Assembly: GCA_964426875.1 (NCBI GenBank)
Contig: CAYRSB010000004.1
Span: 45,086-109,085 of the forward strand
From: Caldatribacterium sp964426875
GTDB lineage: Bacteria > Atribacterota > Atribacteria > Atribacterales > Caldatribacteriaceae
Direction of reading: 5' to 3'
Length of the DNA: 64,000 nt
Numbering within the stretch: the first letter of the stretch is position 1; each line of letters opens with the position of its first letter. The notes under the pieces were generated by a model that made no database searches, was not told where the DNA came from, and worked only from the letters and a program-made list of their open reading frames with translations. Below, one piece after another: positions 16,988-25,764 of this stretch. Made by a program: the position numbers and the translations under genes.

Positions 16988-17727
16988 GGCACGAAAACCT
17001 CTTGAAAGGAACCGGAATCCCCCGCGAGGTACCCTGCTTCCCTCTCGTTCACCCAGGCCCGGATTCTGTTTCCGTTCTCTCCAGCAACTTCTACAGGCCC
17101 ATCGCTGCGGAAAACGTAGGTCTTTCCAGGAACAAGAACCCCCGAAAACATCATCGCTCCCAGAGAGGACACTTCAACCCAGGCCACGTCCTCTGCCTCA
17201 AGACGAAGGACAACGGCGAAGGTTGCCTTAGGTATCTCGGGAGAGGGGGAGGGCTCAAGAACGGCAGGAGTAACAACCTCGCTCGACAGCGATGAAGAAT
17301 TCCCTCCTCTCTGCAAGGAAAGGAGAGAGGGAAAGGCAAGAAAGACCAAAAGCACTCCACAAAGGGCCACAAAGAGGCCAAGGAGAATAAAAAGCACCTT
17401 TTTTCTCTTGTTCTTTGACTTTTTGAAAGGAACTCCTGACACTCCTTGTCCCTTTTCCTCCCTTCGCCCCTCTTCTCCATAGGCCTTGTAGAAGAGTTCG
17501 AGAATCTCCTCCTGATCAAGACCCAGAAAACGGGTGTATATCTTAAGATACCCGAGGGCATAGGCCCTTCCTGGGAGCTTCTCCCACTCCCCCTCCTCAA
17601 GGGCAGAAAGGAACCGCTCGGAAACAAAAGTTGCCGTTCCCACCTGCCCCAGGGTCAAGCCTTTCTCCTCCCTGGCTCGGCGCAACGTCTCTCCTACTTG
17701 CTTTGCCAGTTCTGGGTTAAGCCCCAC
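16984..17727 (-). CDS. RodZ-like helix-turn-helix membrane protein
   Basis: A 247-residue bitopic protein. Residues 1-75 form a Xre-type helix-turn-helix (LRRAREEKGLTLGQVGTATFV, then RFLSALEEGEW and YLKIYTRFLGL). A basic stretch KKSKNKRKK precedes one membrane helix (about 110-135), and a C-terminal beta-rich DUF4115 domain follows. This is the RodZ architecture, which ties MreB to the membrane and cell shape. It overlaps ftsK by 11 nt. Confidence 0.85.
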   Translation of the reverse strand: MGLNPELAKQVGETLRRAREEKGLTLGQVGTATFVSERFLSALEEGEWEKLPGRAYALGYLKIYTRFLGLDQEEILELFYKAYGEEGRREEKGQGVSGVPFKKSKNKRKKVLFILLGLFVALCGVLLVFLAFPSLLSLQRGGNSSSLSSEVVTPAVLEPSPSPEIPKATFAVVLRLEAEDVAWVEVSSLGAMMFSGVLVPGKTYVFRSDGPVEVAGENGNRIRAWVNEREAGYLAGDSGSFQEVFVP

Positions 17728-19783
17728 TTTTGTCCCCCCGTTTCACAATAACCTTTCGAGGTTTGCTTCCTTCATAAGGACCGACGACACCATCTCTCTC
17801 CATCCGTTCGATGAGTCTCGCTGCCCGGTTAAACCCTATGCGGAGCCTCCGCTGTAAAAGAGAGGTTGAAGCCTTTCCGGTCTCAATTACTATCCTCACT
17901 GCCTCCCGGTACAGTTCGTCATCCTCTTCCTCCTCTTTCGTCTCGACCTCCTCCTGAACGACAAACTCCAGAGGATAGGGGATCTCACCCCTCTGGTTCA
18001 TCCAGTGCTCGACGATTCTCTTGGTCTCTTCCGTACGGATGAAGGCACCCTGGCCACGGATGGGTTTGCCCACCCCCATGGGAGAAAAGAGCATATCGCC
18101 ATTGCCCAAAAGCTTCTCTGCTCCGGGACCGTCGAGGATGGTTCGAGAATCTGCCTGTGAAGAGACGGCAAAGGCCAGACGTGATGGAAAGTTTGCTTTG
18201 ATGAGCCCGGTGATGACATCAACCGAGGGCCTCTGGGTGGCAACGATGAGATGAATCCCAACCGCCCTGGCCATCTGTGCCAGCCGACAGACGTAAGTCT
18301 CCACGTCCCCAGGGGAGGTCATCATGAGGTCGGCAAGCTCATCGATTACCACAACAATGTACGGAAGTATTTCCTTTTCCTCGGCCATCTGATTGTACTC
18401 TTCGATGTTACGACAGGAGAGCTCCGAGAGGAGTTCATAACGGCTGTCCATTTCCCGACAGAGCCATTTCAAAAATCGCACCACCCACCGTACATCTGAA
18501 AGGACCGGAGCGCAGAGATGGGGCACTCCTGAATAGAGGGAGAGCTCTACCCTCTTGGGGTCGATAAGAGCTATACGGAGTTTTGCAGGGTCGGCACGAT
18601 AGAGCAAACTGGCAAGGAGGGCATTGATACACACACTCTTTCCAGACCCGGTAGCACCGGCGATAAGAAGATGTGGCATGTCCCGAAGGTCCCAGAAGAG
18701 AGGTTTCCCCCCGACGTCCTTTCCCAGCGCCAGAAGGAGCGGCGAGGAATGGTTTTGGAACTCCTCCATCTCGAGAAGCTCCCGCAACATCACGATTTCT
18801 TTGTGCCGATTGGGTATCTCGATTCCTACCGCCGCCCGGCCGGGGATGGGTGCCTCAATTCTCACTGCCGCCACAGCAAAGGCCAGGGCAATGTCGTTGG
18901 AGAGCCCCACAATTTTACTGACCTTTATGCCCGGAGAGGGTTGAAACTCGTAACGCGTCACCGTGGGGCCGACCTGAACGTGGAGAACCCTGCCCGTAAC
19001 TCCAAACTCAGAGAGAGTTTGCTCGAGTCTCGCAATCTCTTCTTCAATTTCCCGACGGCTCTTTTCCCCTCTCTGCAAGGGAGGAGGATTGAGAATCTTC
19101 AAGGGGGGCAGAACCCAAGCACTCTCCTTAGGGAAAGATTCTTTGAGCTTTGTCTTCGGGATGGTTACCTTTTCCTTGGGCGGCTCCTTCAGCGAAGAAG
19201 GACTAAACTTCTCCACAATCTCCGGCCGCTTCTCTTGCCTCCCTACTGAGGGTTGAGTTCTCTTCGACTTCAAGGAGGAAGTGGTATCAAAACTGACCCT
19301 CTTTCTCAAAAGACGAGGAAGCGCTGCCATCTTCCGAAGAAGCTTGCCTTCACTGATGAGATAGGTACCAAAGAGTGCCATGAAAAAGAGCACCAGGAGA
19401 GTTCCCGCCTCTCCGAAATAGCGGTCGAAGAAACGGTACACCATAGCACCCACCTCTCCTCCTACCTCCCCGGTGGGTAGGGTCAGCCCCTTCTTTGTGG
19501 CTTCTCGCTCGCTCAAGGTGAGGAAAACCGAAAGCCAGAGAGAAACGCCGATGATATTTCCGGCAAAACGGTACTTACCCGAAGGATGGCAAACAGAGAG
19601 TTCATAGGCTATGAAACCGAGGAGAAAGGGAAGAACATAAGCTCCAAGACCAAAAGTCCAGAAAACTCCTCGGCGGATGAGCCCTCCAACCTCCCCCGTC
19701 CGGGGAGAGAGGAGGGCTACAAAAAGGTAGACTGCTGTAAGACTCAGTATGGAGAGGGTAAAGAATTTCCTCTTCGTCTCCAC
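17717..19783 (-). CDS. ftsK: DNA translocase FtsK/SpoIIIE
   Basis: Septal DNA pump for chromosome segregation, 688 residues. Four N-terminal membrane helices (about residues 1-165) are followed by a short basic/proline linker. The alpha-beta motor has Walker A GATGSGKS and Walker B IVVVIDELADLMM, and the C-terminal gamma domain (STSLLQRRLRIGFNRAARLIE) reads DNA polarity sites. The starting codon is GTG. The short linker is normal for non-proteobacterial forms. Confidence 0.96.
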   Translation of the reverse strand: METKRKFFTLSILSLTAVYLFVALLSPRTGEVGGLIRRGVFWTFGLGAYVLPFLLGFIAYELSVCHPSGKYRFAGNIIGVSLWLSVFLTLSEREATKKGLTLPTGEVGGEVGAMVYRFFDRYFGEAGTLLVLFFMALFGTYLISEGKLLRKMAALPRLLRKRVSFDTTSSLKSKRTQPSVGRQEKRPEIVEKFSPSSLKEPPKEKVTIPKTKLKESFPKESAWVLPPLKILNPPPLQRGEKSRREIEEEIARLEQTLSEFGVTGRVLHVQVGPTVTRYEFQPSPGIKVSKIVGLSNDIALAFAVAAVRIEAPIPGRAAVGIEIPNRHKEIVMLRELLEMEEFQNHSSPLLLALGKDVGGKPLFWDLRDMPHLLIAGATGSGKSVCINALLASLLYRADPAKLRIALIDPKRVELSLYSGVPHLCAPVLSDVRWVVRFLKWLCREMDSRYELLSELSCRNIEEYNQMAEEKEILPYIVVVIDELADLMMTSPGDVETYVCRLAQMARAVGIHLIVATQRPSVDVITGLIKANFPSRLAFAVSSQADSRTILDGPGAEKLLGNGDMLFSPMGVGKPIRGQGAFIRTEETKRIVEHWMNQRGEIPYPLEFVVQEEVETKEEEEDDELYREAVRIVIETGKASTSLLQRRLRIGFNRAARLIERMERDGVVGPYEGSKPRKVIVKRGDKSGA

Positions 19784-19805
19784 GACTCAAGCCCGTCTCT
19801 TGGGC

Positions 19806-21923
19806 TCACTTCTTACGCTGCTGGATTCTGGTGTCCTTAGGAGGAGAAACAGCTGCAATGGCTTCTTTGTGGCTTAGGGTGATACGGCCCAAGGAGTCTA
19901 TGCCGATCACTTTCACCAAGAGATCTTCCCCCGGTTTCACAAAATCCTCCACCTTCCGGACTCGCTCGAAGGAGAGCTGGGAAATGTGACATAAACCTTC
20001 CCTCCCGGGGAAAATCTCCACAAAAGCACCGAAGTCAGCGATGCGTGTTACCTTACCGAGGTAGATCTTCCCGACTTCCACGTCCTGGGTCACGTTACGG
20101 ATCATCTCTATGGCTTTCTCTTTTCCTTCCTCCGTCCGGGAGAAGATCAGGACTTTCCCATTCTCTTTTATATCGATGGTGACGCCTGCTTCTTCCACAA
20201 TTCGCTTGATGATCTTCCCACCCGGACCGATGAGGGCACCGATGCGATCGGGGTTAATCTCCACGATGCCGATTCTCGGAGCATAGGGAGAGATAGAGCT
20301 TCGCGGCCGATCGAGCACCGAATCCATGAGGTCGAGGATGTGCATTCGCCCCTCTCTGGCTTCTCGCAGAGCTTCAGAGAGTATGGAAGCGTCGAGGCCT
20401 TTGTTCTTCACATCGAGTTGGATTGCCGTTATGCCTCTCCGGCTTCCCGCCACCTTAAAGTCCATCTCTCCGTAGTGGTCCTCTGAGCCTACGATGTCCC
20501 GCAAAAGAACCTTTTTGTCCCCCGACATGAGGAGGCCGATGGAGAGCCCGGCACAGGACGACCTTATGGGGACTCCAGCATCCATCAAAGAGAGGCTTCC
20601 TCCACACACAGTAGCCATAGAGGAAGAACCATTCGATTCAAGGATTTCCGACACTACCCGAATGGTATAGGGAAACTCATCCTCAGAGGGGATGAAGCAC
20701 TCCAGAGCCCTCTCAGCAAGTGCTCCGTGACCGATTTCTCTTCTGCTCGGTCCCCGCATGGGACGAACCTCTCCGGTACTGTAGGGAGGGAAATTGTAGT
20801 GGAGCATGAAGCGCTTGGCTTCCTCTTCCTGAAGGCCGTCCACCTTCTGTTCTTCACTCGCAGCCCCGAGGGTGGTGATGACCAGAGCCTGTGTCTGCCC
20901 CCGCACGAAGAGGCTCGAACCATGCGTTCGGGGAAGACATCCAACCTCGCAGTGAATGGGACGAATCTCCTGAGGAGTTCTGCCATCCTGCCGGCGGCCG
21001 GTGGTGAAGACGAGGCGCTCCACTTCCTCTTTCACCACCTCATCCCAGACCAGGGTGAGGAAAGAACTGTTGCCGAATTTCGCTTCGGCCTCCTCCTTAG
21101 CCTTTGTGAAGAGAGTATTCATCTCCTTTTCCCGGGCTTTCTTCTCGGGAATGGCAACAAGCTGGGCAATGGCCCCTCGATACCCCTCATCGACAAAAGC
21201 CTTCAGGGCATCGAAGGAAGGAGGAATGGAGACCTCTCTCTTGGGTTGGCCAAAATGGGCGAAGATGTCTTTCTGAGCAGCGATCATCCTGAGGATTTCC
21301 TGATGGCCAAGTGCCAGAGCAGCAACGACCTTCTCCTCACTCACCTCTTTGGCCCCAGCCTCGATCATGGCCACACCGTATTCGGATCCAGCCACCACGA
21401 GATCAAGAGTACTTGCGGCAAGCTCCTCAAGAGTGGGATTTACCACCAATTCATCGCCTACGAGGCCTATACGACAGGCACCGATAGGACCTTCAAAGGG
21501 GATTTCCGAGAGTCCCAGGGCAAAGGAAGCCCCCACTATGGAAATCACATCCGGTGGATGGTTCTCATCAACAGAGAGAACCGTAACCACTACCTGGATA
21601 TCGTTGTAGAGAAATTTGGGAAAGAAAGGACGGATGGAACGGTCGATGAGACGCGCGCTCAATATCGCCGGGACTCGTGGTCTCCCCTCCCGCTTGACAA
21701 ACCCCCCAGGGATTTTACCTGCCGCGTAGAAACGCTCTTCAAAATCCACAACTAGGGGAGTAAAATCAACGTCTTCCCGAACCTCATCGGACATCGTGGC
21801 CGTTACAAGAACCACTGTGTCCCCATAACGAACAGTTACGGCTCCATGAGCCTGCTGGGCAAGCTTTCCTGTTTCAACAAGCAATGTCTCTTTTCCAAAG
21901 TTCACTTCCCACTTGTTCAGCAC
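19806..21923 (-). CDS. pnp: Polyribonucleotide nucleotidyltransferase (PNPase)
   Basis: Phosphorolytic 3'-5' exoribonuclease of 705 residues with two RNase PH domains, a KH domain (RIGALIGPGGKIIKRIVEEAG) and a C-terminal S1 domain (GKVTRIADFGAFVEIFPG). The second RNase PH core carries the SSCAGLSIGL and MDFKVAGSRRGITAIQLD runs. It lies 9 nt after rpsO, the classic rpsO-pnp order, and starts with GTG. Confidence 0.97.
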   Translation of the reverse strand: MLNKWEVNFGKETLLVETGKLAQQAHGAVTVRYGDTVVLVTATMSDEVREDVDFTPLVVDFEERFYAAGKIPGGFVKREGRPRVPAILSARLIDRSIRPFFPKFLYNDIQVVVTVLSVDENHPPDVISIVGASFALGLSEIPFEGPIGACRIGLVGDELVVNPTLEELAASTLDLVVAGSEYGVAMIEAGAKEVSEEKVVAALALGHQEILRMIAAQKDIFAHFGQPKREVSIPPSFDALKAFVDEGYRGAIAQLVAIPEKKAREKEMNTLFTKAKEEAEAKFGNSSFLTLVWDEVVKEEVERLVFTTGRRQDGRTPQEIRPIHCEVGCLPRTHGSSLFVRGQTQALVITTLGAASEEQKVDGLQEEEAKRFMLHYNFPPYSTGEVRPMRGPSRREIGHGALAERALECFIPSEDEFPYTIRVVSEILESNGSSSMATVCGGSLSLMDAGVPIRSSCAGLSIGLLMSGDKKVLLRDIVGSEDHYGEMDFKVAGSRRGITAIQLDVKNKGLDASILSEALREAREGRMHILDLMDSVLDRPRSSISPYAPRIGIVEINPDRIGALIGPGGKIIKRIVEEAGVTIDIKENGKVLIFSRTEEGKEKAIEMIRNVTQDVEVGKIYLGKVTRIADFGAFVEIFPGREGLCHISQLSFERVRKVEDFVKPGEDLLVKVIGIDSLGRITLSHKEAIAAVSPPKDTRIQQRKK

Positions 21924-21932
21924 AATAACACC

Positions 21933-22208
21933 TTACCTCCTCAACCCGAGTTTTTCGATGAGTACGTAGTATCTGTCCACATGGTATTTCCGAAGGTAAT
22001 TGAGCAGTCTTCTCCTCCGACCCACCATAATGAAAAGGCCCCTCCGGGAATGGAAATCTTTGGGGTGCTGTCTCAGGTGTTCGGTGAGTTCACGAATCCT
22101 CTCCGTAAGAAGGGCAATCTGCACTTCTGGGGAACCGGTGTCGAATCCGTGGATTTTAAATTGTTCTATGATTTCCTTCTTCCGTTCTTTTGTGAGAGCC
22201 AACTTCAC
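21933..22208 (-). CDS. rpsO: 30S ribosomal protein S15
   Basis: Small-subunit protein binding the 16S rRNA central domain. The 91-residue chain has GFDTGSPEVQIALLTERI, HLRQHPKDFHSRRGL and RRRRLLNYLRK. I chose the GTG at 22208 because GGAGG stands 4 nt upstream and the family begins at the LTKERKKEII helix; a longer frame to 22238 would add ten odd residues. A promoter lies between this gene and ribF. Confidence 0.95.
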   Translation of the reverse strand: MKLALTKERKKEIIEQFKIHGFDTGSPEVQIALLTERIRELTEHLRQHPKDFHSRRGLFIMVGRRRRLLNYLRKYHVDRYYVLIEKLGLRR

Positions 22209-22247
22209 TCCACCTCCGATTTTTGCGTTCAAGGACACTCAAAGAGT

Positions 22248-22276
22248 AGTTTACCACAGAGGTATAGCGCTGTAAA
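22248..22276 (-). promoter_or_regulatory. Sigma70-type promoter of rpsO-pnp
   Basis: On the - strand TTTACA (22271-22276) and TAAACT (22248-22253) are spaced by exactly 17 nt, ending about 40 nt before the rpsO start. It lies in the only non-coding gap between ribF and rpsO. Confidence 0.7.
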
Positions 22277-22278
22277 CT

Positions 22279-23238
22279 CTACGCCTCCCTTACCGATCCA
22301 GGGTGCGCCCCGGAAGAGTACTGCCAGAAAACTTCAAGGTCTTTCTGAACCTGCTCCTGCAGTGCCCCGGGAGACGGAAAAATCATCTCCTCCCGCACAA
22401 ATTGCTCAAAGGAAACGCAGACCCGCTCTCCGTAAATCTCGGGAAGGGTGAGAGAGGGAACGAAAACCTCCACAACGGTTCTCCTTGTGTCCTGGAAAGT
22501 GGGTCTTTTTCCCGTATACATGAGGGCTTGTATTTCCTCTTTGGGTCTTCTGTCCCAAACTACGCTTCCCAGGTACACTCCCGGTGGGGGAAGGAGCTTT
22601 TTTGAGGAAGGGTAGAGATTCAAAGTGGGAAAACCGAGGGACCTCCCCATTCTTCTTCCCCTTCGCACTCTCCCCATGACTGGAAAAGGAAAACCTAAGA
22701 GGTCCTTCGTCTCCTGTAGCGCTCCGGCATGTACGAGCTCCCGGATGCGGGAACTCGAGACCGCTCTCCTCCCCTCCCGCAGAGAGGGGACAACAAACAC
22801 CTCGATGCCCTGAGAAGAAAAGTACTCTCTGAGGAGCTCACTGTCTCCCAGTCTCTTGAAACCGAAACGGAAATTTTCTCCCACGAAGACGGCCTGAGGG
22901 ACAAGAGTCTTTTCCATCATCTCGAGAAAATCCTGGGCAGAAGTCCTCTGGAGAATACGGTTGAACCGAAGGAAGGAGACAAAGACTCCGGGATAGAAAC
23001 GCTGCAGAAGGAGGTACTTCTCGCCGTAGGTGGTGATGTACTTCAGGGGCCTCCCTGGAGAGACGAGAAACTGCGGATGGGGGTAAAATGTCACCACCTC
23101 AAAAGGCACTCCCAGGGAAAGCGCCCTTTGAGAAGCCCCTTTCAGAACCGCTTGATGTCCCCGGTGTAAACCATCGAAAAAGCCTATGGCAACGACACCT
23201 TTCTGGAGGGAAATTCGAAAGCCCCTTTCAAGCAACAT
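22279..23238 (-). CDS. ribF: Bifunctional riboflavin kinase / FAD synthetase
   Basis: Makes FMN and then FAD. The 319-residue protein has an N-terminal adenylyltransferase domain (AIGFFDGLHRGHQ and a later VFVGENFRFGFKRLGD) and a C-terminal flavokinase domain (GRSLGFPTLNL, GVYLG, then VEVFV). I chose the ATG at 23238, inside the last codons of truB, which gives the normal length. The open frame upstream (74 codons) is unrelated and overlaps truB. Translational coupling to truB is likely because no clear Shine-Dalgarno is seen. Confidence 0.94.
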   Translation of the reverse strand: MLLERGFRISLQKGVVAIGFFDGLHRGHQAVLKGASQRALSLGVPFEVVTFYPHPQFLVSPGRPLKYITTYGEKYLLLQRFYPGVFVSFLRFNRILQRTSAQDFLEMMEKTLVPQAVFVGENFRFGFKRLGDSELLREYFSSQGIEVFVVPSLREGRRAVSSSRIRELVHAGALQETKDLLGFPFPVMGRVRRGRRMGRSLGFPTLNLYPSSKKLLPPPGVYLGSVVWDRRPKEEIQALMYTGKRPTFQDTRRTVVEVFVPSLTLPEIYGERVCVSFEQFVREEMIFPSPGALQEQVQKDLEVFWQYSSGAHPGSVREA

Positions 23239-24115
23239 GGCAGGACTCGGAAAGAACGATTTTAGGATAAAGCATCGAGGAATCGCAGTAGGCAAGGCCG
23301 AGGAGAGTGCCCCCATGGAGTACTTTGACCATTCCCGATTGTCCGAGAACAAGAGGAGAGACGAAAGGAGTCCCGTGGAGGAAAAGGCGGGCCTCCTCTT
23401 CACGGATCTCCACCCCCTCCAGGAAGTAGAGTGCCTGGTGGGGAGGTATGGCGTGCTCAAGGAGGAATCCCTTTGTTACTCCTTCCTGCATCACGTCAAC
23501 GCTGTCCCTGAGACGGAATTCTCCCACCTTCTCCCGGAGGAGGGAGAACACATAAGCTCCAAGGCCGAGCTTCTCTCCCAAATCGTGAGCCAGACTCCTC
23601 ACGTACATTCCCCCGGAGCAGTGAATAAGAATTTCTGCCTCCCCAAAGAGCCCTTCTTGGCAGTCGAGCAACTCAATATCGTGGATGGTTGTTTCTCGCT
23701 CAAGAACGATGCGCTTCCCCCGGCGGGCGTACTTGTAAAGAGGTTTCCCCCGGTACTTGCAGGCAGAGAAAGGTGGAACCTTTTGAGAAAAGGTTCCTCT
23801 AAAAGAAGAAAGGGCCTTAAGGAGTTCTTCCCTCCTGAGTTCCCGAAAGGAGAAAGAGGTGAGTTTCCCGGTCACATCGTAGGTGTCTGTGGTAAGGCCA
23901 AAACGAAGACGTGCCCAGTACACTTTGTCAAGTTCCTGAAAAAAAGAAACGAGGCGGGTCGCCCTGCCGAAACACACTACCACCACACCTCGGGCGAAGG
24001 GGTCGAGGGTTCCGGTATGTCCAGCCTTCACCTGCATGATTTCCCCCACCCGCTCCACAAGGGCCCGAGAGGTTACACCCACCGGCTTATAGAGATTCAG
24101 GACTCCCCCCAGCAT
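23228..24115 (-). CDS. truB: tRNA pseudouridine(55) synthase
   Basis: Makes Psi55 in the T-loop of tRNAs. The catalytic aspartate lies in GHTGTLDPFARG, preceded by LNLYKPVGVTS and followed by KVYWARLRFGLTTDTYD. A PUA-like C-terminal part follows, total 295 residues. It overlaps nrnA by 29 nt at its start and ribF by 11 nt at its end, in the usual rbfA-nrnA-truB-ribF order. Confidence 0.95.
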   Translation of the reverse strand: MLGGVLNLYKPVGVTSRALVERVGEIMQVKAGHTGTLDPFARGVVVVCFGRATRLVSFFQELDKVYWARLRFGLTTDTYDVTGKLTSFSFRELRREELLKALSSFRGTFSQKVPPFSACKYRGKPLYKYARRGKRIVLERETTIHDIELLDCQEGLFGEAEILIHCSGGMYVRSLAHDLGEKLGLGAYVFSLLREKVGEFRLRDSVDVMQEGVTKGFLLEHAIPPHQALYFLEGVEIREEEARLFLHGTPFVSPLVLGQSGMVKVLHGGTLLGLAYCDSSMLYPKIVLSESCHVA

Positions 24116-25127
24116 TGCTTTCCTCCCCTACTTTAAGGGAAAGTACACCGCCTGCAGTGGAACTTATGTACTCCAGAACGGTGCGGTACACGGAGGAAAG
24201 AGTCCCTGCCATTTTGAATCCCGCCGCCTTTCTATGTCCTCCTCCTCCAAAGTGATGGGCCACTGCGAGGACGTCAAAGTCCCCCCGGGAACGAAGACTC
24301 ACTTTGTACACCTCTGGCTCTACCTCTTTGAGAAAAATGGACACCTCCGCTTCCGGGATGTAGAGACCATAGTCCACAACCCCTTCGGCATCTTCTTCCT
24401 TTGCTTCACACTCTCTGAAGTCCTCACGAGTGAGGTACGTGATGGCACAGGAAGAGGACGGCTCGAAAACGAGACGTTCCAGAGCCCGGCTTAGAAGTCT
24501 CAGGGCTTCCAGGCGGCGGTAGCGAAAGGCATAGCGCATGATGCAAGATAAAGAGGCACCAGAGGCCACAAGTTCCCCCACAACGCGGAACATAGAAGGA
24601 TCGAGCTCGGCAAACTGAAAACCCCCAGTGTCGGTGACAAGACCGGTAAGAATGTTTGTAGCCATCTCTGCATCAAGGGGAACTTCCATCCCGCAAACCA
24701 GGTCATAGACAAGGAGAGCCGAGGCAGGAGAGGAAGAGTCTATGAAGTTTGCGTGTCCGAAAAGGACGTTGTCAGGATGGTGGTCGATGTTTACCACAAA
24801 AGGATTCCACTTCTTCTCGAGTTCCCCGACCCTCCCCAATCGGGAGAGATTGGAACAATCGACGACGATGAGGACCTCAAGCAATTTATCGCCAAGAGAT
24901 TGAAACTCGTCGAAGGAGAGAACCCTTTCTGCTCCAGGCAAGAAACGGTAAAAATAGGGGACCCTTCCATCGTACACCACAAGGGCTTCTTTCCCTATTC
25001 TCTGAAGGAGAAAATACATGGCCAGTGCCGACCCCAGGCCGTCCCCATCGATGTTCTGGTGCGATGTGACCACAAAACGGGAATAGTGTTTTAAGACATT
25101 GTAGATTTTCTTTCTCTCGCCCTTCAT
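24087..25127 (-). CDS. nrnA: DHH-family oligoribonuclease / pAp phosphatase
   Basis: Degrades nano-RNAs and dephosphorylates 3'-phosphoadenosine 5'-phosphate. The 346-residue protein has the DHH domain motifs HQNIDGDGLGSALAM, IVVDCSN and NIDHHPDN, and the DHHA1 motif HHFGGGGHRKAAGF near the C-terminus. Its start overlaps the rbfA stop by 4 nt. The gene occupies the position typical of NrnA between rbfA and truB. Confidence 0.93.
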   Translation of the reverse strand: MKGERKKIYNVLKHYSRFVVTSHQNIDGDGLGSALAMYFLLQRIGKEALVVYDGRVPYFYRFLPGAERVLSFDEFQSLGDKLLEVLIVVDCSNLSRLGRVGELEKKWNPFVVNIDHHPDNVLFGHANFIDSSSPASALLVYDLVCGMEVPLDAEMATNILTGLVTDTGGFQFAELDPSMFRVVGELVASGASLSCIMRYAFRYRRLEALRLLSRALERLVFEPSSSCAITYLTREDFRECEAKEEDAEGVVDYGLYIPEAEVSIFLKEVEPEVYKVSLRSRGDFDVLAVAHHFGGGGHRKAAGFKMAGTLSSVYRTVLEYISSTAGGVLSLKVGEESNAGGSPESL

Positions 25128-25471
25128 TGGGTTGCTTTTTCCATGTGACTCAGGAGTTCAACCACCTTTATGGCCTTCTCCAGAGTTGGATCGGCTACAA
25201 ACACGATTTCAGGCATGAATTTGATACGAATTCGGGAGGCCAGCTCTCCCTTGATGAATTTCGTGGCCTTTTTCAGAGCCTCGTACTTTTCTCCTTCTTT
25301 TTCCTGACCCCCAAAGCTCACGAAAATCTTGGCCAGCTTGAGATCAGGAGACATCTCAACCCTGGTTATGGTAAAGCCTCGCAGACGAGGATCCCGGATC
25401 TCAGAGAGAAGGATCCGGGAAACTTCCCTTTTGATCAGTTCGGCCACACGGAGGGGCCTCTGTTCCTTCAT
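25124..25471 (-). CDS. rbfA: Ribosome-binding factor A
   Basis: Assists late 30S maturation by binding the 16S helix 1 region. The 115-residue KH-like protein has RVAELIKREVSRIL, EIRDPRLRGFTITRVEMSPD, and the RIRIKFMPEIVFVAD segment with the short alpha-beta ending. It lies 11 nt after the DUF503 gene, within the infB operon. Confidence 0.93.
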   Translation of the reverse strand: MKEQRPLRVAELIKREVSRILLSEIRDPRLRGFTITRVEMSPDLKLAKIFVSFGGQEKEGEKYEALKKATKFIKGELASRIRIKFMPEIVFVADPTLEKAIKVVELLSHMEKATQ

Positions 25472-25482
25472 GTCTCCACCTC

Positions 25483-25764
25483 TCAGTAAATCTCAAAGAG
25501 CCAGTCCGTTACTTCAATCCGGTCATCATTTCCGATGAACTCGAGAATCTGATGAAGAGTGGACTGGACGGATTGCTCATCCTTTGCCACACAGGAAATC
25601 CCGAGACTTCCCCTCTTCCATTGAGTGTCTTTGGAAACTTCTGCTACCGAAACGTTGAAACGATTCCGAAGACGCTCTTTCACCGAATTGACAATTCGTC
25701 TCCGATCCTTAAGGGAAAAACTCCCGTTGATAAAGAGCTCAACGCGGCACACTCCAACCCTCAT
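25483..25764 (-). CDS. ylxP: YlxP-like DUF503 protein
   Basis: A 93-residue alpha/beta protein of the DUF503 family, in which ylxP of Firmicutes is placed between infB and rbfA as here. Conserved points are SLKDRRRIVNSVKERLRNRFNVSVAEV and a C-terminal aromatic DWLFEIY. Its role in ribosome assembly is suggested only by gene order. The start overlaps the infB stop by 4 nt. Confidence 0.85.
   Translation of the reverse strand: MRVGVCRVELFINGSFSLKDRRRIVNSVKERLRNRFNVSVAEVSKDTQWKRGSLGISCVAKDEQSVQSTLHQILEFIGNDDRIEVTDWLFEIY

Noticed and set aside
20727..21755. A 342-codon frame on the + strand opposite pnp
   Set aside because: Entirely antisense to the well-supported pnp gene and without any recognisable motif.
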